Below, one piece after another: positions 27,162 to 35,909 of a stretch of 64,000 nucleotides of DNA. Within the stretch, counting starts at the first letter, position 1, and the number at the start of each line of letters is the position of its first letter. This stretch comes from a beta proteobacterium AAP65 (GTDB taxonomy: Bacteria > Pseudomonadota > Gammaproteobacteria > Burkholderiales > Burkholderiaceae_C). Below the pieces are notes generated by a model. That model made no database searches and was not told the DNA's origin. It worked only from the letters and a program-made list of their open reading frames with translations. The position numbers and the translations under genes are program-made. The stretch is taken from assembly GCA_001295865.1 (NCBI GenBank), contig LJHW01000026.1, positions 62,001-126,000 of the forward strand, in the 5' to 3' direction.

Positions 27162-29339
27162 ATGACCCCCACACCCGTCCCGAATCGCCCCCGCTGGTTG
27201 TGGCCGCTCTTGGCCTTGCTGCTGGTGGCCGCCGTGCTGCTGTACCGGCATTACGACCTGGGCAGCCTGCTGACTTTCGAGAAGCTGAAAGCCAGCCGTG
27301 ACGCCCTGGTCGGCGCCTACCAGGCGCAGCCGCTGGCCACTGTGGGGCTGTTCTTCGTGGTCTACGTGGCGGCCGCGGCGCTCTCCATCCCCGGCGCGCT
27401 CATCCTCACCTTGGCCGGCGGGGCGATGTTCGGCCTCGGCGTGGGTTTGCTGATCGTCTCGTTCGCGTCCAGCCTGGGCGCGCTGCTGGCCTTCCTGGCC
27501 TCGCGCTACCTGCTGCGTGATGGCATCCAGCGCCGCTTCGGCCAGCGCCTGGCGCCCATCAACGAAGGTGTGCAGAAAGACGGCGTCTTCTACCTGCTCA
27601 CATTGCGCCTCGTGCCCGTTTTTCCCTTCTGGCTGGTCAACCTGCTGATGGGCCTCACGCCCATCGGCGCCCTGCGCTTTTATGTCGTCAGCCAGATCGG
27701 CATGCTGGCCGGCACCGCGGTGTATGTGAACGCGGGCACGCAACTGGCGGCCATCCAGTCGCCCGGCGACATCGTCTCGCCGGGCTTGCTGGGCAGCTTC
27801 GTGCTGCTGGGCCTGTTCCCGCTGCTGGCCAAGGCCGGCGTGGGCTGGCTGCAGCGGCGCAAGGTCTACGCGAAGTGGCCGCAGCCGGCCCGCTTCGACC
27901 GCAACCTGGTCGTCATCGGCGCCGGTGCGGGCGGGCTGGTCTCGGCCTACATCGCCGCGGCGGTGAAGGCCAAGGTCACGCTGATCGAAGGCCACAAGAT
28001 GGGCGGCGATTGCCTGAATTACGGCTGCGTGCCCAGCAAGGCGCTCATCCGCTCGGCCAAGATGGCCAAGCAGTTGAAGCACGCCCACACCCTGGGTTTC
28101 AGCCAAGCCAGTGGCGAGCTTGATTTCGCTGCCGTGATGGACCGCATCCACCGCGTCATCGCCGACATCGAGCCGCACGATTCGGTGGAGCGCTACAGCG
28201 GCCTGGGCGTGGAGGTGCTGCAGGGCCATGCGCGCATCACCAGCCCCTTCCACGTGGAAGTCACGCTGCACGGCGGCGAAAAACGCACGCTGAGCACGCG
28301 CAACATCGTCATCGCTGCGGGGGCCAGCCCCTTCGTGCCGCCCATCCCGGGTCTGAAGGAGGTGGGCTGCCTCACCAGCGACACCGTGTGGGGCCTGCGC
28401 ACACTGCCGCGCCGCCTGGTGGTGCTGGGCGGCGGGCCCATCGGCAGCGAACTGGCGCAGAGCTTCGCGCGCCTGGGCAGCGAGGTCACGCAGGTGGAGA
28501 TGGGCCCGCGCGTGATGTCGCGTGAAGACCCGGAAGTGTCGGAACTCGTCGCGGCCTCGCTGCGCGCCGATGGCGTGACGCTGCTCACCGGGCACCAGGC
28601 GGTGCGTGTGGAGCAGCGCGACGGCGAAAAGCGCCTCGTCGTCAAACACGCGGGCGCCGAGATCGCGCTGCCCTTCGACGAACTGCTCTGCGCCGTGGGC
28701 CGCAGCCCGCGCGTCACCGGCTACGGGCTGGAAGAACTCGGCATCCCGCTCACCCCGCGCAAGACCATCGAGACCAACGCCTACCTGCAGACGCTCTATC
28801 CCAACATCTACGCCGTGGGCGATGTGGCCGGGCCTTTCCAGTTCACCCACACCGCGGCCCACCAGGCCTGGTACGCGGCCGTCAACGCCCTCTTCGGCCG
28901 CTTCAAGAAGTTCAAGGCCGACTACACCGTCATCCCGTGGGCCACCTTCACCGATCCCGAGGTGGCGCGGGTCGGCCTGAGCGAGACCGAAGCGAAGGAG
29001 CAGGGCATCCCGGTGGAGGTCACGCGCTACGGCATCGACGACCTCGACCGCGCCATCGCCGACGGCACCGCGCACGGCTTCGTGAAGGTGCTCACCGTGC
29101 CGGGCAAGGACAAGATCCTCGGCGTCACCATCGTCGGTGAACACGCCGGCGACCTGCTGGCCGAGTACGTGCTGGCAATGAAACACGGCCTGGGCCTGAA
29201 CAAGATCCTCGGCACCATCCACACCTACCCCACGCTGGCCGAGGCCAACAAGTACGCGGCCGGTGAGTGGAAACGGGCGCACGCGCCGCAAGGCCTGCTG
29301 CGCTGGGTGGCCAAGTTCCACGCCTGGGAGCGTGGATGA
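27162..29339 (+). CDS. TVP38/TMEM64 membrane domain fused to FAD-dependent pyridine nucleotide-disulfide oxidoreductase
   Basis: ATG 27162 gives 725 residues. Residues 1-230 are a TVP38/TMEM64 (DedA-like SNARE-associated) membrane domain with the motif GGAMFGLGVGLLIVSFASSLGALLAFLASRY. From about 245 it is a mercuric-reductase/lipoamide-dehydrogenase-like flavoprotein: FAD motif VVIGAGAGGLVSAY, redox pair Cys284-Cys289 (GGDCLNYGCVPSKAL), NAD(P)H motif VVLGGGPIGSELAQSFARLGS, and C-terminal HTYPTLAEANKYAAGEW. The fusion occurs in other proteobacteria, with unknown substrate. Tethering a disulfide reductase to a lipid-scramblase-like domain suggests a membrane-located redox step. It is the first gene of the seven-gene overlapping cluster; its stop overlaps the next start (ATGA). 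Confidence 0.93.
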   Translation: MTPTPVPNRPRWLWPLLALLLVAAVLLYRHYDLGSLLTFEKLKASRDALVGAYQAQPLATVGLFFVVYVAAAALSIPGALILTLAGGAMFGLGVGLLIVSFASSLGALLAFLASRYLLRDGIQRRFGQRLAPINEGVQKDGVFYLLTLRLVPVFPFWLVNLLMGLTPIGALRFYVVSQIGMLAGTAVYVNAGTQLAAIQSPGDIVSPGLLGSFVLLGLFPLLAKAGVGWLQRRKVYAKWPQPARFDRNLVVIGAGAGGLVSAYIAAAVKAKVTLIEGHKMGGDCLNYGCVPSKALIRSAKMAKQLKHAHTLGFSQASGELDFAAVMDRIHRVIADIEPHDSVERYSGLGVEVLQGHARITSPFHVEVTLHGGEKRTLSTRNIVIAAGASPFVPPIPGLKEVGCLTSDTVWGLRTLPRRLVVLGGGPIGSELAQSFARLGSEVTQVEMGPRVMSREDPEVSELVAASLRADGVTLLTGHQAVRVEQRDGEKRLVVKHAGAEIALPFDELLCAVGRSPRVTGYGLEELGIPLTPRKTIETNAYLQTLYPNIYAVGDVAGPFQFTHTAAHQAWYAAVNALFGRFKKFKADYTVIPWATFTDPEVARVGLSETEAKEQGIPVEVTRYGIDDLDRAIADGTAHGFVKVLTVPGKDKILGVTIVGEHAGDLLAEYVLAMKHGLGLNKILGTIHTYPTLAEANKYAAGEWKRAHAPQGLLRWVAKFHAWERG

Positions 29340-29974
29340 CGGGCTTGGCCGCACGCCTGATCGTCTTTGCGAAGGCCCCCGTGGCCGGGCAGGCCAAGAC
29401 ACGGCTCATCCCGGCGCTGGGCGCAGCGGGCGCCGCCGCGCTCGCCGCGCGCCTGCTGCAGCACACGCTGGCCACGGCCGAAGCGGCGGGCTTTCCGGCG
29501 CTGGAGCTCTGCGTCAGCCCCGATACCATGCACCCGGCTTTCCAGGCGGTGGCGCAGCAGCCCCAGGCGATGTGGACGCTGACGCTGCAAGGCGAAGGTG
29601 AGCTCGGCGCCCGCATGCAGCGCCGTCTGCACGCCGCTCTGGCCTCGGCCGGCCCGGCGCTCTTGATCGGCACCGACGCGCCTGCGCTCGATGCCGCCCT
29701 GCTGCAAGCGGCCAGCGCCGCGTTGGCCGAGCACGACGCCGTCTTCGTGCCCGCGCTCGACGGCGGTTATGCGCTGGTGGGTCTGTCGCGACCCGCGCCG
29801 CAGCTCTTCGAGGGCATCGCCTGGAGCACAGACGCCGTGATGGCCCAGACCCGTGAACGCGCCCGCACCACCGGCCTGCGCTGGGCCGAGCTGCCGCCCG
29901 TGCAAGACATCGACCTGCCGGAAGACCTGGTGCACCTGCCCGCCGGCTGGCCGGAACGAGCGCAGCGCGCATGA
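29336..29974 (+). CDS. TIGR04282 family (DUF2064) glycosyltransferase-like protein
   Basis: ATG 29336 overlaps the previous stop and gives 212 residues. It starts RLIVFAKAPVAGQAKTRLIPALGAAGA, the nucleotide-sugar-transferase-like signature of DUF2064. Next come LLIGTDAPALDAALLQAA and VFVPALDGGYALVGLSRPAPQLFEGIAWST, with the Asp pair that binds metal. The family name refers to arsenosugar biosynthesis clusters, where a member probably transfers a sugar. None of the other arsenosugar genes (ArsM, radical SAM ArsS) is visible here, so the acceptor may differ. Confidence 0.88.
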   Translation: MTGLAARLIVFAKAPVAGQAKTRLIPALGAAGAAALAARLLQHTLATAEAAGFPALELCVSPDTMHPAFQAVAQQPQAMWTLTLQGEGELGARMQRRLHAALASAGPALLIGTDAPALDAALLQAASAALAEHDAVFVPALDGGYALVGLSRPAPQLFEGIAWSTDAVMAQTRERARTTGLRWAELPPVQDIDLPEDLVHLPAGWPERAQRA

Positions 29975-31122
29975 AGCAACTGGTGCTCATGGGCGCCGGC
30001 CACGCCCACGCGCAGGTGCTGCTGGATTGGGCGCGTGCGCCCGTGCCCGGCGTACAGGTGGTGGTGGTGTCGCCGCAGGCGCTGGCGCCTTACTCGGGCA
30101 TGGTGCCGGGCTGGCTGGCCGGGGCCTACCGCTTCGAAGAGATCGTCATCAACTTCCCCGCGCTGTGCGCCCGCGCCGGCGCGCGCTGGGTGGCGGCCGA
30201 GCTGCAAAGCCTGGATGCACCGCGCCGCCGCGTGCGCTTGAGCACCGGTGAAGAGCTGCCCTACGACCTGCTCTCGCTGAACGTGGGCTCCACGCTCGAC
30301 GAGCCCGTGTGCCCTGGCGCCACGGTGCTACCGCTGCGGCCGCTGTCAGCACTGCACACGCGTTATGGCGCGCTGCTGCAGACCTGGGCCGACAGCGCCG
30401 CGCCGGCCGCCGGCACCGCGCTTCAGGTCACCGCTGTGGGCGGCGGCGCCGCGGGCTTTGAATCGCTGCTGGCCGTGCTGGCGCGCCTGCGCAGCCTGCA
30501 ACCAGGCCGCGAGATCACCGCCCGGCTCGTCAGCCGCGGCGCGCAGCTGCTGCCGGGCATCGCCCCCGCGGCGCGGCGCGCGGCTTGGGCCGCGCTGCAG
30601 CGTGCCGGCGTGCAAGTGCAGCTGGGCCAGGGCTGGCCCTTGGGCGAAGCCGACGCGCGCACCGACCTGCTGCTCTGGGCCACCGGCGCACAGGCGCAAG
30701 CCTGGCAGCGCGACCCCCAGCGCCGCGGCGCGCTGGCCGTAGACGAGGCCGGCTTCGTGCGTGTGGATGCCCAGCTGCGCTCGGTGTCACACCCGCAGGT
30801 GCTGGCCGTGGGCGACTGCGCCGCCTGGGGCCAGCCCTTGCCCAAGGCCGGCGTGTACGCCGTGCGCATGGGCCCGGTGCTCACGCAGAACCTGCGCGCC
30901 GCCCTCGGCCAGGGCGAGCCCCGCCGCTACACGCCGCAGCACCACTTCCTGGCGCTGCTGGCCACGGCCGATGGCCGCGCCATCGCCTCGCGCGGGCGCT
31001 TTGGCCTGGAAGGCGCCTGGGCCTGGCGCTGGAAAGACCGCATCGACCGCGGCTTCATCCGCCGCTTCGCCGCCACCGGGCCCGCCTCAACACCGCTTGT
31101 TCACCCTGGAGACCCCGCATGA
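29971..31122 (+). CDS. FAD-dependent oxidoreductase resembling the SelD-fused NDH-like domain
   Basis: ATG 29971 overlaps the previous stop and gives 383 residues. It begins KQLVLMGAGHAHAQVLLDWARAP, a Rossmann motif whose GAGHAH form is typical of the NDH-like oxidoreductase domain found fused to or beside selenophosphate synthetase. VVSPQALAPYSGMVPGWLAGAYRFEEIVINF, YDLLSLNVGSTLD, VTAVGGGAAGFESLLAVL (NAD-binding) and VLAVGDCAAWGQPLPKAGVYAVRMGPVL follow. No redox-active Cys pair is evident. It probably oxidises or reduces a small molecule with quinone or NAD(P)H; role in the cluster unknown. Confidence 0.88.
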   Translation: MKQLVLMGAGHAHAQVLLDWARAPVPGVQVVVVSPQALAPYSGMVPGWLAGAYRFEEIVINFPALCARAGARWVAAELQSLDAPRRRVRLSTGEELPYDLLSLNVGSTLDEPVCPGATVLPLRPLSALHTRYGALLQTWADSAAPAAGTALQVTAVGGGAAGFESLLAVLARLRSLQPGREITARLVSRGAQLLPGIAPAARRAAWAALQRAGVQVQLGQGWPLGEADARTDLLLWATGAQAQAWQRDPQRRGALAVDEAGFVRVDAQLRSVSHPQVLAVGDCAAWGQPLPKAGVYAVRMGPVLTQNLRAALGQGEPRRYTPQHHFLALLATADGRAIASRGRFGLEGAWAWRWKDRIDRGFIRRFAATGPASTPLVHPGDPA

Positions 31123-32030
31123 AGTTCACACGCCGCCAGCTGCTGACCCACACCGCCGTCACCGCCGGCACCGGCCTCATCGCCGGCACGCTCGGCGCTC
31201 CCGCCGTGCACGCACAAGGCGCCACGCTGAACTTCGGCGTCGGCATGTTCCAGCCCGACCGCGAGAAGAACGACGCCACCTACCGCCCGCTGGCCCAGCA
31301 CCTGCAGCAGCGCCTGGGCCGCCCCGTGGCGCTGCGCACCGTGGACAGCTGGGAAGGCCTGGCCAAGAGCCTGGCCAACGGCGAAACCGACATCGCGCTG
31401 ATGGGCCCCTGGGGCTACGTGCTCGCCAACCACCACGCCGGCGCGCAGGCCGTGGCCACCATCCTCTACCAGGGCAAGCCCGAGTACTTCGCGATGATCG
31501 TCACGCACCCGGGCTCGGGGCTGGAGACCATCGACGACCTGCTCGGCGCCAAGGGCCGCGGCCGCAGCTTCGCCTTCGGCGACAAGGGCTCGACCTCGGG
31601 CTACCTCATTCCCTTCCACCTCTTCCAGCAGCGCGGCATCGACCCCGAAAAGCACTTCGCCCGTGTGCTTTACACCAAGCACCAGGCCATACAGACGCAG
31701 GTGACGGCGGGCCAGCTCGACGCCGGTGCCGACTACAACCGCAACCGCACGGCGATGATCGAGCAGGGCCTGATCAAGGCCGAGCGCAGCAAGATCATCT
31801 GGCAGTCGGCCCCGCTGCCCAACGACGCCGTGGCCGTGCGCGAGGCGCTGTTCAAGGACACGGCCTTCGTGCAGCGCCTGCAGGCCGCGCTGGTGGAAGT
31901 AGGCCCGCTGCTGAAAACTCAGCCCGCGCTGCTGCCCGCCAATTACACCGGCTTCGTGGCCGCGGGCAACAACTTCTACAAGCCCATCCGCGACGCCGGC
32001 CTGGCCACCGGCAAGCTCGCGGCCAAGTGA
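31119..32030 (+). CDS. Phosphate/phosphite/phosphonate-type ABC substrate-binding protein (PhnD-like)
   Basis: ATG 31119, with CTGGAGA before it, overlaps the previous stop and gives 303 residues. A Tat-like signal (MKFTRRQLLTHTAVTAGTG...GAPAVHAQG) directs it to the periplasm. The core is PhnD-like: LNFGVGMFQPDREKNDATYRPLAQHLQQRLG, TDIALMGPWGYVLANHH, and GDKGSTSGYLIPFHLFQQRGID (the phosphate-type anion loop GSTSGYL). YTKHQAIQTQVTAGQLDAGADYN completes the ligand site. Members bind phosphonates, phosphite or related oxyanions. PhnE- and PhnC-like genes follow; no C-P lyase gene is present in the window. Confidence 0.9.
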   Translation: MKFTRRQLLTHTAVTAGTGLIAGTLGAPAVHAQGATLNFGVGMFQPDREKNDATYRPLAQHLQQRLGRPVALRTVDSWEGLAKSLANGETDIALMGPWGYVLANHHAGAQAVATILYQGKPEYFAMIVTHPGSGLETIDDLLGAKGRGRSFAFGDKGSTSGYLIPFHLFQQRGIDPEKHFARVLYTKHQAIQTQVTAGQLDAGADYNRNRTAMIEQGLIKAERSKIIWQSAPLPNDAVAVREALFKDTAFVQRLQAALVEVGPLLKTQPALLPANYTGFVAAGNNFYKPIRDAGLATGKLAAK

Positions 32031-32926
32031 ACAGCGTCACCGCCCCCAGCCTGCAGGGCCTGCGCGTGCTGAGCCAGGGCCGCCGCGGCTTTGCGGCGCT
32101 GGTGGCGGCCTACGCGCTGTTGGTGGCGGCCTGCCTCTTCACGCTGCTGGCCGCGGGCGACCTGAGCTTCGGCCGCAACCCCTGGGAAAACCTGCTGAAG
32201 TCGCTGGGAGAATTTTCGCGGCCGAGTTTCCTGGACGTGTGGTTCGGCCCCGAACGCCTGGAATACCGCAGCGACGACGGCACGCTGCTGCGCGTGGAGA
32301 ACCGCCGCGAGGTGGAAGCCAACTTCCTCGCCGCCCTGGGGCGCGCCACCTGGGTGACCTTCCAGATCGCCACGCTGGGCTCTTTGCTGGCCGCGCTGCT
32401 GGCGCTGCCGCTGGGCGTGCTGACGGCGCGCAACCTGCGCGCGCCGCGCCCGCTGGCCTGGGCCGCCAAGGGCGTGCTGGACGTGGCGCGCGCCGTGCAC
32501 ACGCTGGTATTCGGGCTGGTGCTGGTGGGCATCGTCGGCCTCGGGCCCACCGCGGGCATCCTGGCCATCGCGCTGCATTCCATGGGCACTTACGGCAAGC
32601 TCTATGCCGAAAGCATCGAGACCCTGGACATGTCGGCGGTGGAGGCCGTGCGCGCTACCGGCGCCACGCCCACGCAGGTGTTTTTCCACGCGGTGTGGCC
32701 CTCGGTGCTGCCGCAGTTCGTCAGCAACCACCTCTACGTGTGGGAGTTCAACATCCGCGATTCCACCATCCTCGGCCTCATCGGCGCCGGCGGGCTGGGC
32801 CTCTTGATCAGCGAAGCGGTGAGCCTGTTCCAGTGGAGCCGGCTGGCCACGCTGTTGCTGGTGGTGATTGCGCTGGTGATGGCTTTTGATGCGCTCTCGC
32901 GGCGCATTCGCGCGGCTTTGCTGTGA
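32027..32926 (+). CDS. PhnE-like ABC transporter permease
   Basis: GTG 32027 overlaps the preceding stop (GTGA) and gives 299 residues. One N-terminal membrane helix (FAALVAAYALLVAACLFTLL) precedes a soluble loop, as in PhnE. The permease core follows: ATWVTFQIATLGSLLAALLALPLGVLTARNL, HTLVFGLVLVGIVGLGPTAGILAIALHSMGTYGKLYAESIE and the EAA loop VEAVRATGATPTQVFFHAVWPSVLPQF. It is the membrane channel for the oxyanion or phosphonate captured by the upstream protein. Confidence 0.9.
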   Translation: MNSVTAPSLQGLRVLSQGRRGFAALVAAYALLVAACLFTLLAAGDLSFGRNPWENLLKSLGEFSRPSFLDVWFGPERLEYRSDDGTLLRVENRREVEANFLAALGRATWVTFQIATLGSLLAALLALPLGVLTARNLRAPRPLAWAAKGVLDVARAVHTLVFGLVLVGIVGLGPTAGILAIALHSMGTYGKLYAESIETLDMSAVEAVRATGATPTQVFFHAVWPSVLPQFVSNHLYVWEFNIRDSTILGLIGAGGLGLLISEAVSLFQWSRLATLLLVVIALVMAFDALSRRIRAALL

Positions 32927-33795
32927 TGAAGACACCCGTGCCGCTCGTGCAGGCGCAGGGCCTGGCCGTGACGGCCGGCCCACGCACGCTGCTGCAGGTG
33001 AAGGCGCTGCAGATCGCGGCCGGCGAACGTGTGGCCATCGTCGGCCCCAACGGCGCCGGCAAGAGCACGCTGCTGCGTGTGCTGGCCGGGCTGCCGGGGC
33101 CGGTGCAGGTGGCCGGGCAGGTGCAGGTGCTGGGGCGCGAGATCGTGAGCCGAGGCGAAGCCCCGGCGACCGCGCCGCTCACGCGCGGCCAGTGGCGCAG
33201 GCTGCGCAGCGAGATCGGCCTGGTCATGCAGGGCCTGCACCTCGTGCCGCGCCTGAGCGCGCGCGAGAACGTGCTCATCGGCGCGCTGGCTCGGCTGCAG
33301 GGCAGCGCCGCGCTGCTGAGTTGGGCGCGTGTGTTTCCAAAGGCGCTCCAAGCCGAGGCCGATGCGGCGCTGGCAGCACTCGGCCTGCAAGACCTGGCCG
33401 ACACACGGGCCGACCGACTCTCTGGCGGCGAACGCCAGAAGGTCAGCCTGGCGCGCCTGCGCCTGCAACGCCCGCGCTTGGTGCTGGCCGACGAGCCCAC
33501 CTCGGCCCTGGACCCCAGCGCCACGCAGCAGGCCTGCGCCGCGCTGTGCGCCGCAGCGGCCGGCCCGGGGCAGGCGCTGGTGACGGTGGTGCACGACCTT
33601 CAGCTGCTGCCCGCATTGGCCACCCGCGTGCTGGGCCTGGCCCAAGGCCGGCTGCAGTGGGACCTGCCGCTCGCCGCCGTGAGCGACAACACCCTGCAAG
33701 CGCTGTACACCACACCGCCCAGCACCGCGGCCGGGCCGGCCGCGCACAGCCCACTTCACCCCACACCGCACCCCCTGGCCCATGCACAGCCCTGA
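32926..33795 (+). CDS. PhnC-like ABC transporter ATP-binding protein
   Basis: ATG 32926 (GTG 32923 is the alternative) gives 289 residues. Walker A is IVGPNGAGKSTLLRVLAG at about 40-57, the signature LSGGERQKVSLARL near 170, Walker B LVLADEPTSALDP just after, and the switch His in VVHDLQLLP. YGLVMQGLHLVPRLSARENVLIGAL-like wording (GLVMQGLHLVPRLSARENVL) is close to the PhnC Q-loop region. The C-terminus is Pro/His-rich and overlaps the next start by 14 bases. It energises the PhnDE-like transporter. Confidence 0.9.
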   Translation: MKTPVPLVQAQGLAVTAGPRTLLQVKALQIAAGERVAIVGPNGAGKSTLLRVLAGLPGPVQVAGQVQVLGREIVSRGEAPATAPLTRGQWRRLRSEIGLVMQGLHLVPRLSARENVLIGALARLQGSAALLSWARVFPKALQAEADAALAALGLQDLADTRADRLSGGERQKVSLARLRLQRPRLVLADEPTSALDPSATQQACAALCAAAAGPGQALVTVVHDLQLLPALATRVLGLAQGRLQWDLPLAAVSDNTLQALYTTPPSTAAGPAAHSPLHPTPHPLAHAQP

Positions 33796-34819
33796 ACCCC
33801 ACGCCGCAGCCGACGACCCGGCCCCCGGCCGCAGCTGCCCGCTGCACTACCGCTACGCGCCCGAGGTCTTCCGCGCGCCGCCACCGGCCGCGCTGCAGGG
33901 CCTGGAAGTGCTGTACGTGGTGGGCGGCCTCTACGGCAACCTGCAGGCGCTGCAGCGGGTGCTGGCGATGTTCGAGGCCGAGCGCGGGCGCAAGCGCCTG
34001 GTCTTCAACGGTGACTTCCACTGGTTCGACGCCGACCCCGCTGTCTTCGCCGCCGTGCAGCAGGGCGTGCTGGCGCACACCGCCTTGCGCGGCAATGTCG
34101 AAACCGAGCTGGCCGCCGAAGTGAGCGGCGACGAAGAAGACGCGGGCTGCGGCTGCGCCTACCCCGATTGGGTGGGCGACGAGGTGGTGAGCCGCAGCAA
34201 CCGCATCCTGGCCACGCTGCGCCGCGCCACCACGGCCGCGCAGCGCGCCGAACTGGCGGCCTTGCCGATGTGGCAACGCGCCGAAGTGGGCGGGCTGCAG
34301 CTCGGCATCGTGCACGGCGACGCCTGCTCGCTGGCCGGCTGGGGTTTTGCGCAAGAGCACCTGCAAGACGCCGCGCATCGCGAAACGGTGCGCGGCTGGT
34401 TTGCGCGCGCGGGTGTCGACGCCTTCGCCTGCACACACACCTGCCTGCCGGTCTTCCAGGGCTTGCAGGCTTCCGACGGCGCGGCGCATTGGGTCTTCAA
34501 CAACGGCGCCACCGGCATGCCCAACTTCGCGGGCGATGGCGCCGGCTTGCTCACGCGTGTGGCGCTGACACCTTGTGCGCCCGGCCTGCTCCGTTTCGGC
34601 ACCCAGTTGCAGGCAGCCACCGGCACCGTGTACGCCGATGCGCTGGCGGTGGAAACCGACGCCGCCGCGGTGCAAGCCGAGTTTCTGCGCCAGTGGCCCG
34701 CAGGCAGTGACGCGCACGCGTCCTACTTCTCACGCATCCAGCGCGGCCCCGGCTACACGGTGGCGCAGGCGTTGCGCCCGCCATCAGCCTTGCCCCAGGC
34801 TCAAGCCAGCGTCTTGTAG
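33782..34819 (+). CDS. Calcineurin-like metallophosphoesterase homologue
   Basis: ATG 33782, inside the end of the ATPase gene, gives 345 residues. Several phosphoesterase blocks are visible: NGDFHWFDAD at about 76-85 (GDxxDxG), LRGNVETEL at about 102-110 (GNHE block), GIVHGDACSLAGWG, and FACTHTCLPVF (GHTH-type). The first block, normally DxHGN, reads VGGLYGN (about 47-53), so the Asp and His that bind the first metal are absent. Either a single-metal or a non-hydrolytic role is possible. As the last gene of the cluster it could act on the phosphorylated or phosphonate-like substrate imported by the transporter. It converges on the GNAT gene with a 19-base overlap. Confidence 0.75.
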   Translation: MHSPEPHAAADDPAPGRSCPLHYRYAPEVFRAPPPAALQGLEVLYVVGGLYGNLQALQRVLAMFEAERGRKRLVFNGDFHWFDADPAVFAAVQQGVLAHTALRGNVETELAAEVSGDEEDAGCGCAYPDWVGDEVVSRSNRILATLRRATTAAQRAELAALPMWQRAEVGGLQLGIVHGDACSLAGWGFAQEHLQDAAHRETVRGWFARAGVDAFACTHTCLPVFQGLQASDGAAHWVFNNGATGMPNFAGDGAGLLTRVALTPCAPGLLRFGTQLQAATGTVYADALAVETDAAAVQAEFLRQWPAGSDAHASYFSRIQRGPGYTVAQALRPPSALPQAQASVL

Positions 34820-35316
34820 AAAAAACGCGTGTCGCACAGCCCGCCCTGCGGCAGCAGCGCGTAGCCCGGCACCACGCCGGCCGACACCCAGCCGCCGCGG
34901 GTGTACAGGCGCTCGGCCTCGGGGCTGGCGGTGTCCAGCACCAAGAGCGTTTTGCCCTCGGCGCGGGCCACGCTTTCGGCCTCGGCCAGCAGCAAGGCGC
35001 CCAGGCCCAGCCGGCGCGCTTCGCGGTGCACCAGCATCTTGGCCAGGTCGGCGCGGTGCGGCTGGTTGGGTGGCTGTGCCAGCACCAGCTGCACCGTGCC
35101 GCGGAGCCGGCCGTCCACCTCGGCGACGATCAGCGCACGCTCGCCACGCGCCACACCGGCGGCCACGCCGCGCCAGAAGGCCAGCGCCTCGTCCACCGAA
35201 AACGGCAGCATGAAGCTCACCGAGGCGCCGCCCTGCACGCAGCTGTGCAGCACCTCGGCCAGGTCTTCGAGCTGCGCCGCGTTCACGGCACCCAGCCGTT
35301 GCAAACGCACCGTCAT
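34801..35316 (-). CDS. GNAT family N-acetyltransferase
   Basis: ATG 35316 gives 171 residues with the GNAT core. ALIVAEVDGRLRGTVQLVLAQ is the beta-2/3 hairpin, ADLAKMLVHREARRLGLGALLLAEAES is motif A with the acetyl-CoA loop R-x-x-G-x-G-x-L, and TLLVLDTASPEAERLYTRGGWVSAGVVPGYAL is motif B. Its start overlaps the stop of the XRE-cupin gene (ATGA), so regulator and enzyme are one transcription unit. The substrate is unknown; such pairs often detoxify amines or modify a metabolite sensed by the regulator. Confidence 0.9.
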   Translation of the reverse strand: MTVRLQRLGAVNAAQLEDLAEVLHSCVQGGASVSFMLPFSVDEALAFWRGVAAGVARGERALIVAEVDGRLRGTVQLVLAQPPNQPHRADLAKMLVHREARRLGLGALLLAEAESVARAEGKTLLVLDTASPEAERLYTRGGWVSAGVVPGYALLPQGGLCDTRFFYKTLA

Positions 35317-35909
35317 GCCGCACCCCCTGGCGTGCCCAGCACCACGGCATAACGCGCCGGCCTGCGGCTGGGGTTGTGGAAGGCCACGGGCTGGTCGAGC
35401 TGCAAGGCCAGGCAATCCCCCGCGTCCAGGCGGTGCTGCGCGGTGCCCACCGTGATGTCGATGCGCCCTTCGATCACCCACACCTGCTGGTGCACCGGCG
35501 GCGTGCGTGCCGCGGTTTCGTAGGCCACGCGGGCACGCGGCGGGAAGTGCACGTCCACGATCTGGAAGGGCGCCGGCCAGCCCGCCGGCGACACGTTGCG
35601 CCGCACATAAGCCGAGCCCGGGTCTTGCCACGGCGGCTGCGCCGCGGCGCGCGCCAGCGGGCCGGGCGGCGTGCCACGGCCGATGGGGGCGTCGAACAGC
35701 GAGGCCAGCGTCACGCCCAGCGCCGTGGCCAGCTTCTCCAGCACCACGGCGGTGGCGCTGCTTTCGCTGCGTTCGATCAGCGAGATCATCGAGCGGCTGA
35801 CCCCCGAGCGCTGCGCCAGCGCTTCGAGCGACAGGCCGGCGGCGGCGCGCAGCGTGCGCACACGGGTGGCGATGCGCTCGTCCAGCGGCATCTTGGCGTC
35901 GTCCTTCAT
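35313..35909 (-). CDS. XRE family regulator with cupin sensor domain
   Basis: ATG 35909 (MKDDAKMPLDERIATRVRTLR) gives 198 residues. The N-terminal lambda-repressor-like helix-turn-helix is RTLRAAAGLSLEALAQRSGVSRSMISLIERSESSATAVVLEKLATALG at about 18-65. A cupin follows (AARTPPVHQQVWVIEGRIDITVGTAQHRLDAGDCLALQ), typically a ligand sensor. Upstream, on the minus strand, a -35-like TTGACG lies at 35947-35942 with only a weak -10 (GAACAT). The 131 bases between it and the DUF1330 gene are AT-richer than average and likely hold its operator. It may also regulate the facing seven-gene cluster. Confidence 0.88.
   Translation of the reverse strand: MKDDAKMPLDERIATRVRTLRAAAGLSLEALAQRSGVSRSMISLIERSESSATAVVLEKLATALGVTLASLFDAPIGRGTPPGPLARAAAQPPWQDPGSAYVRRNVSPAGWPAPFQIVDVHFPPRARVAYETAARTPPVHQQVWVIEGRIDITVGTAQHRLDAGDCLALQLDQPVAFHNPSRRPARYAVVLGTPGGAA

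Noticed and set aside
29336..34819. Complete arsenosugar or C-P lyase pathway
   Set aside because: Neither ArsM/ArsS-type nor phnG-M-type genes are visible. The names TIGR04282 and PhnDEC alone do not establish either pathway.
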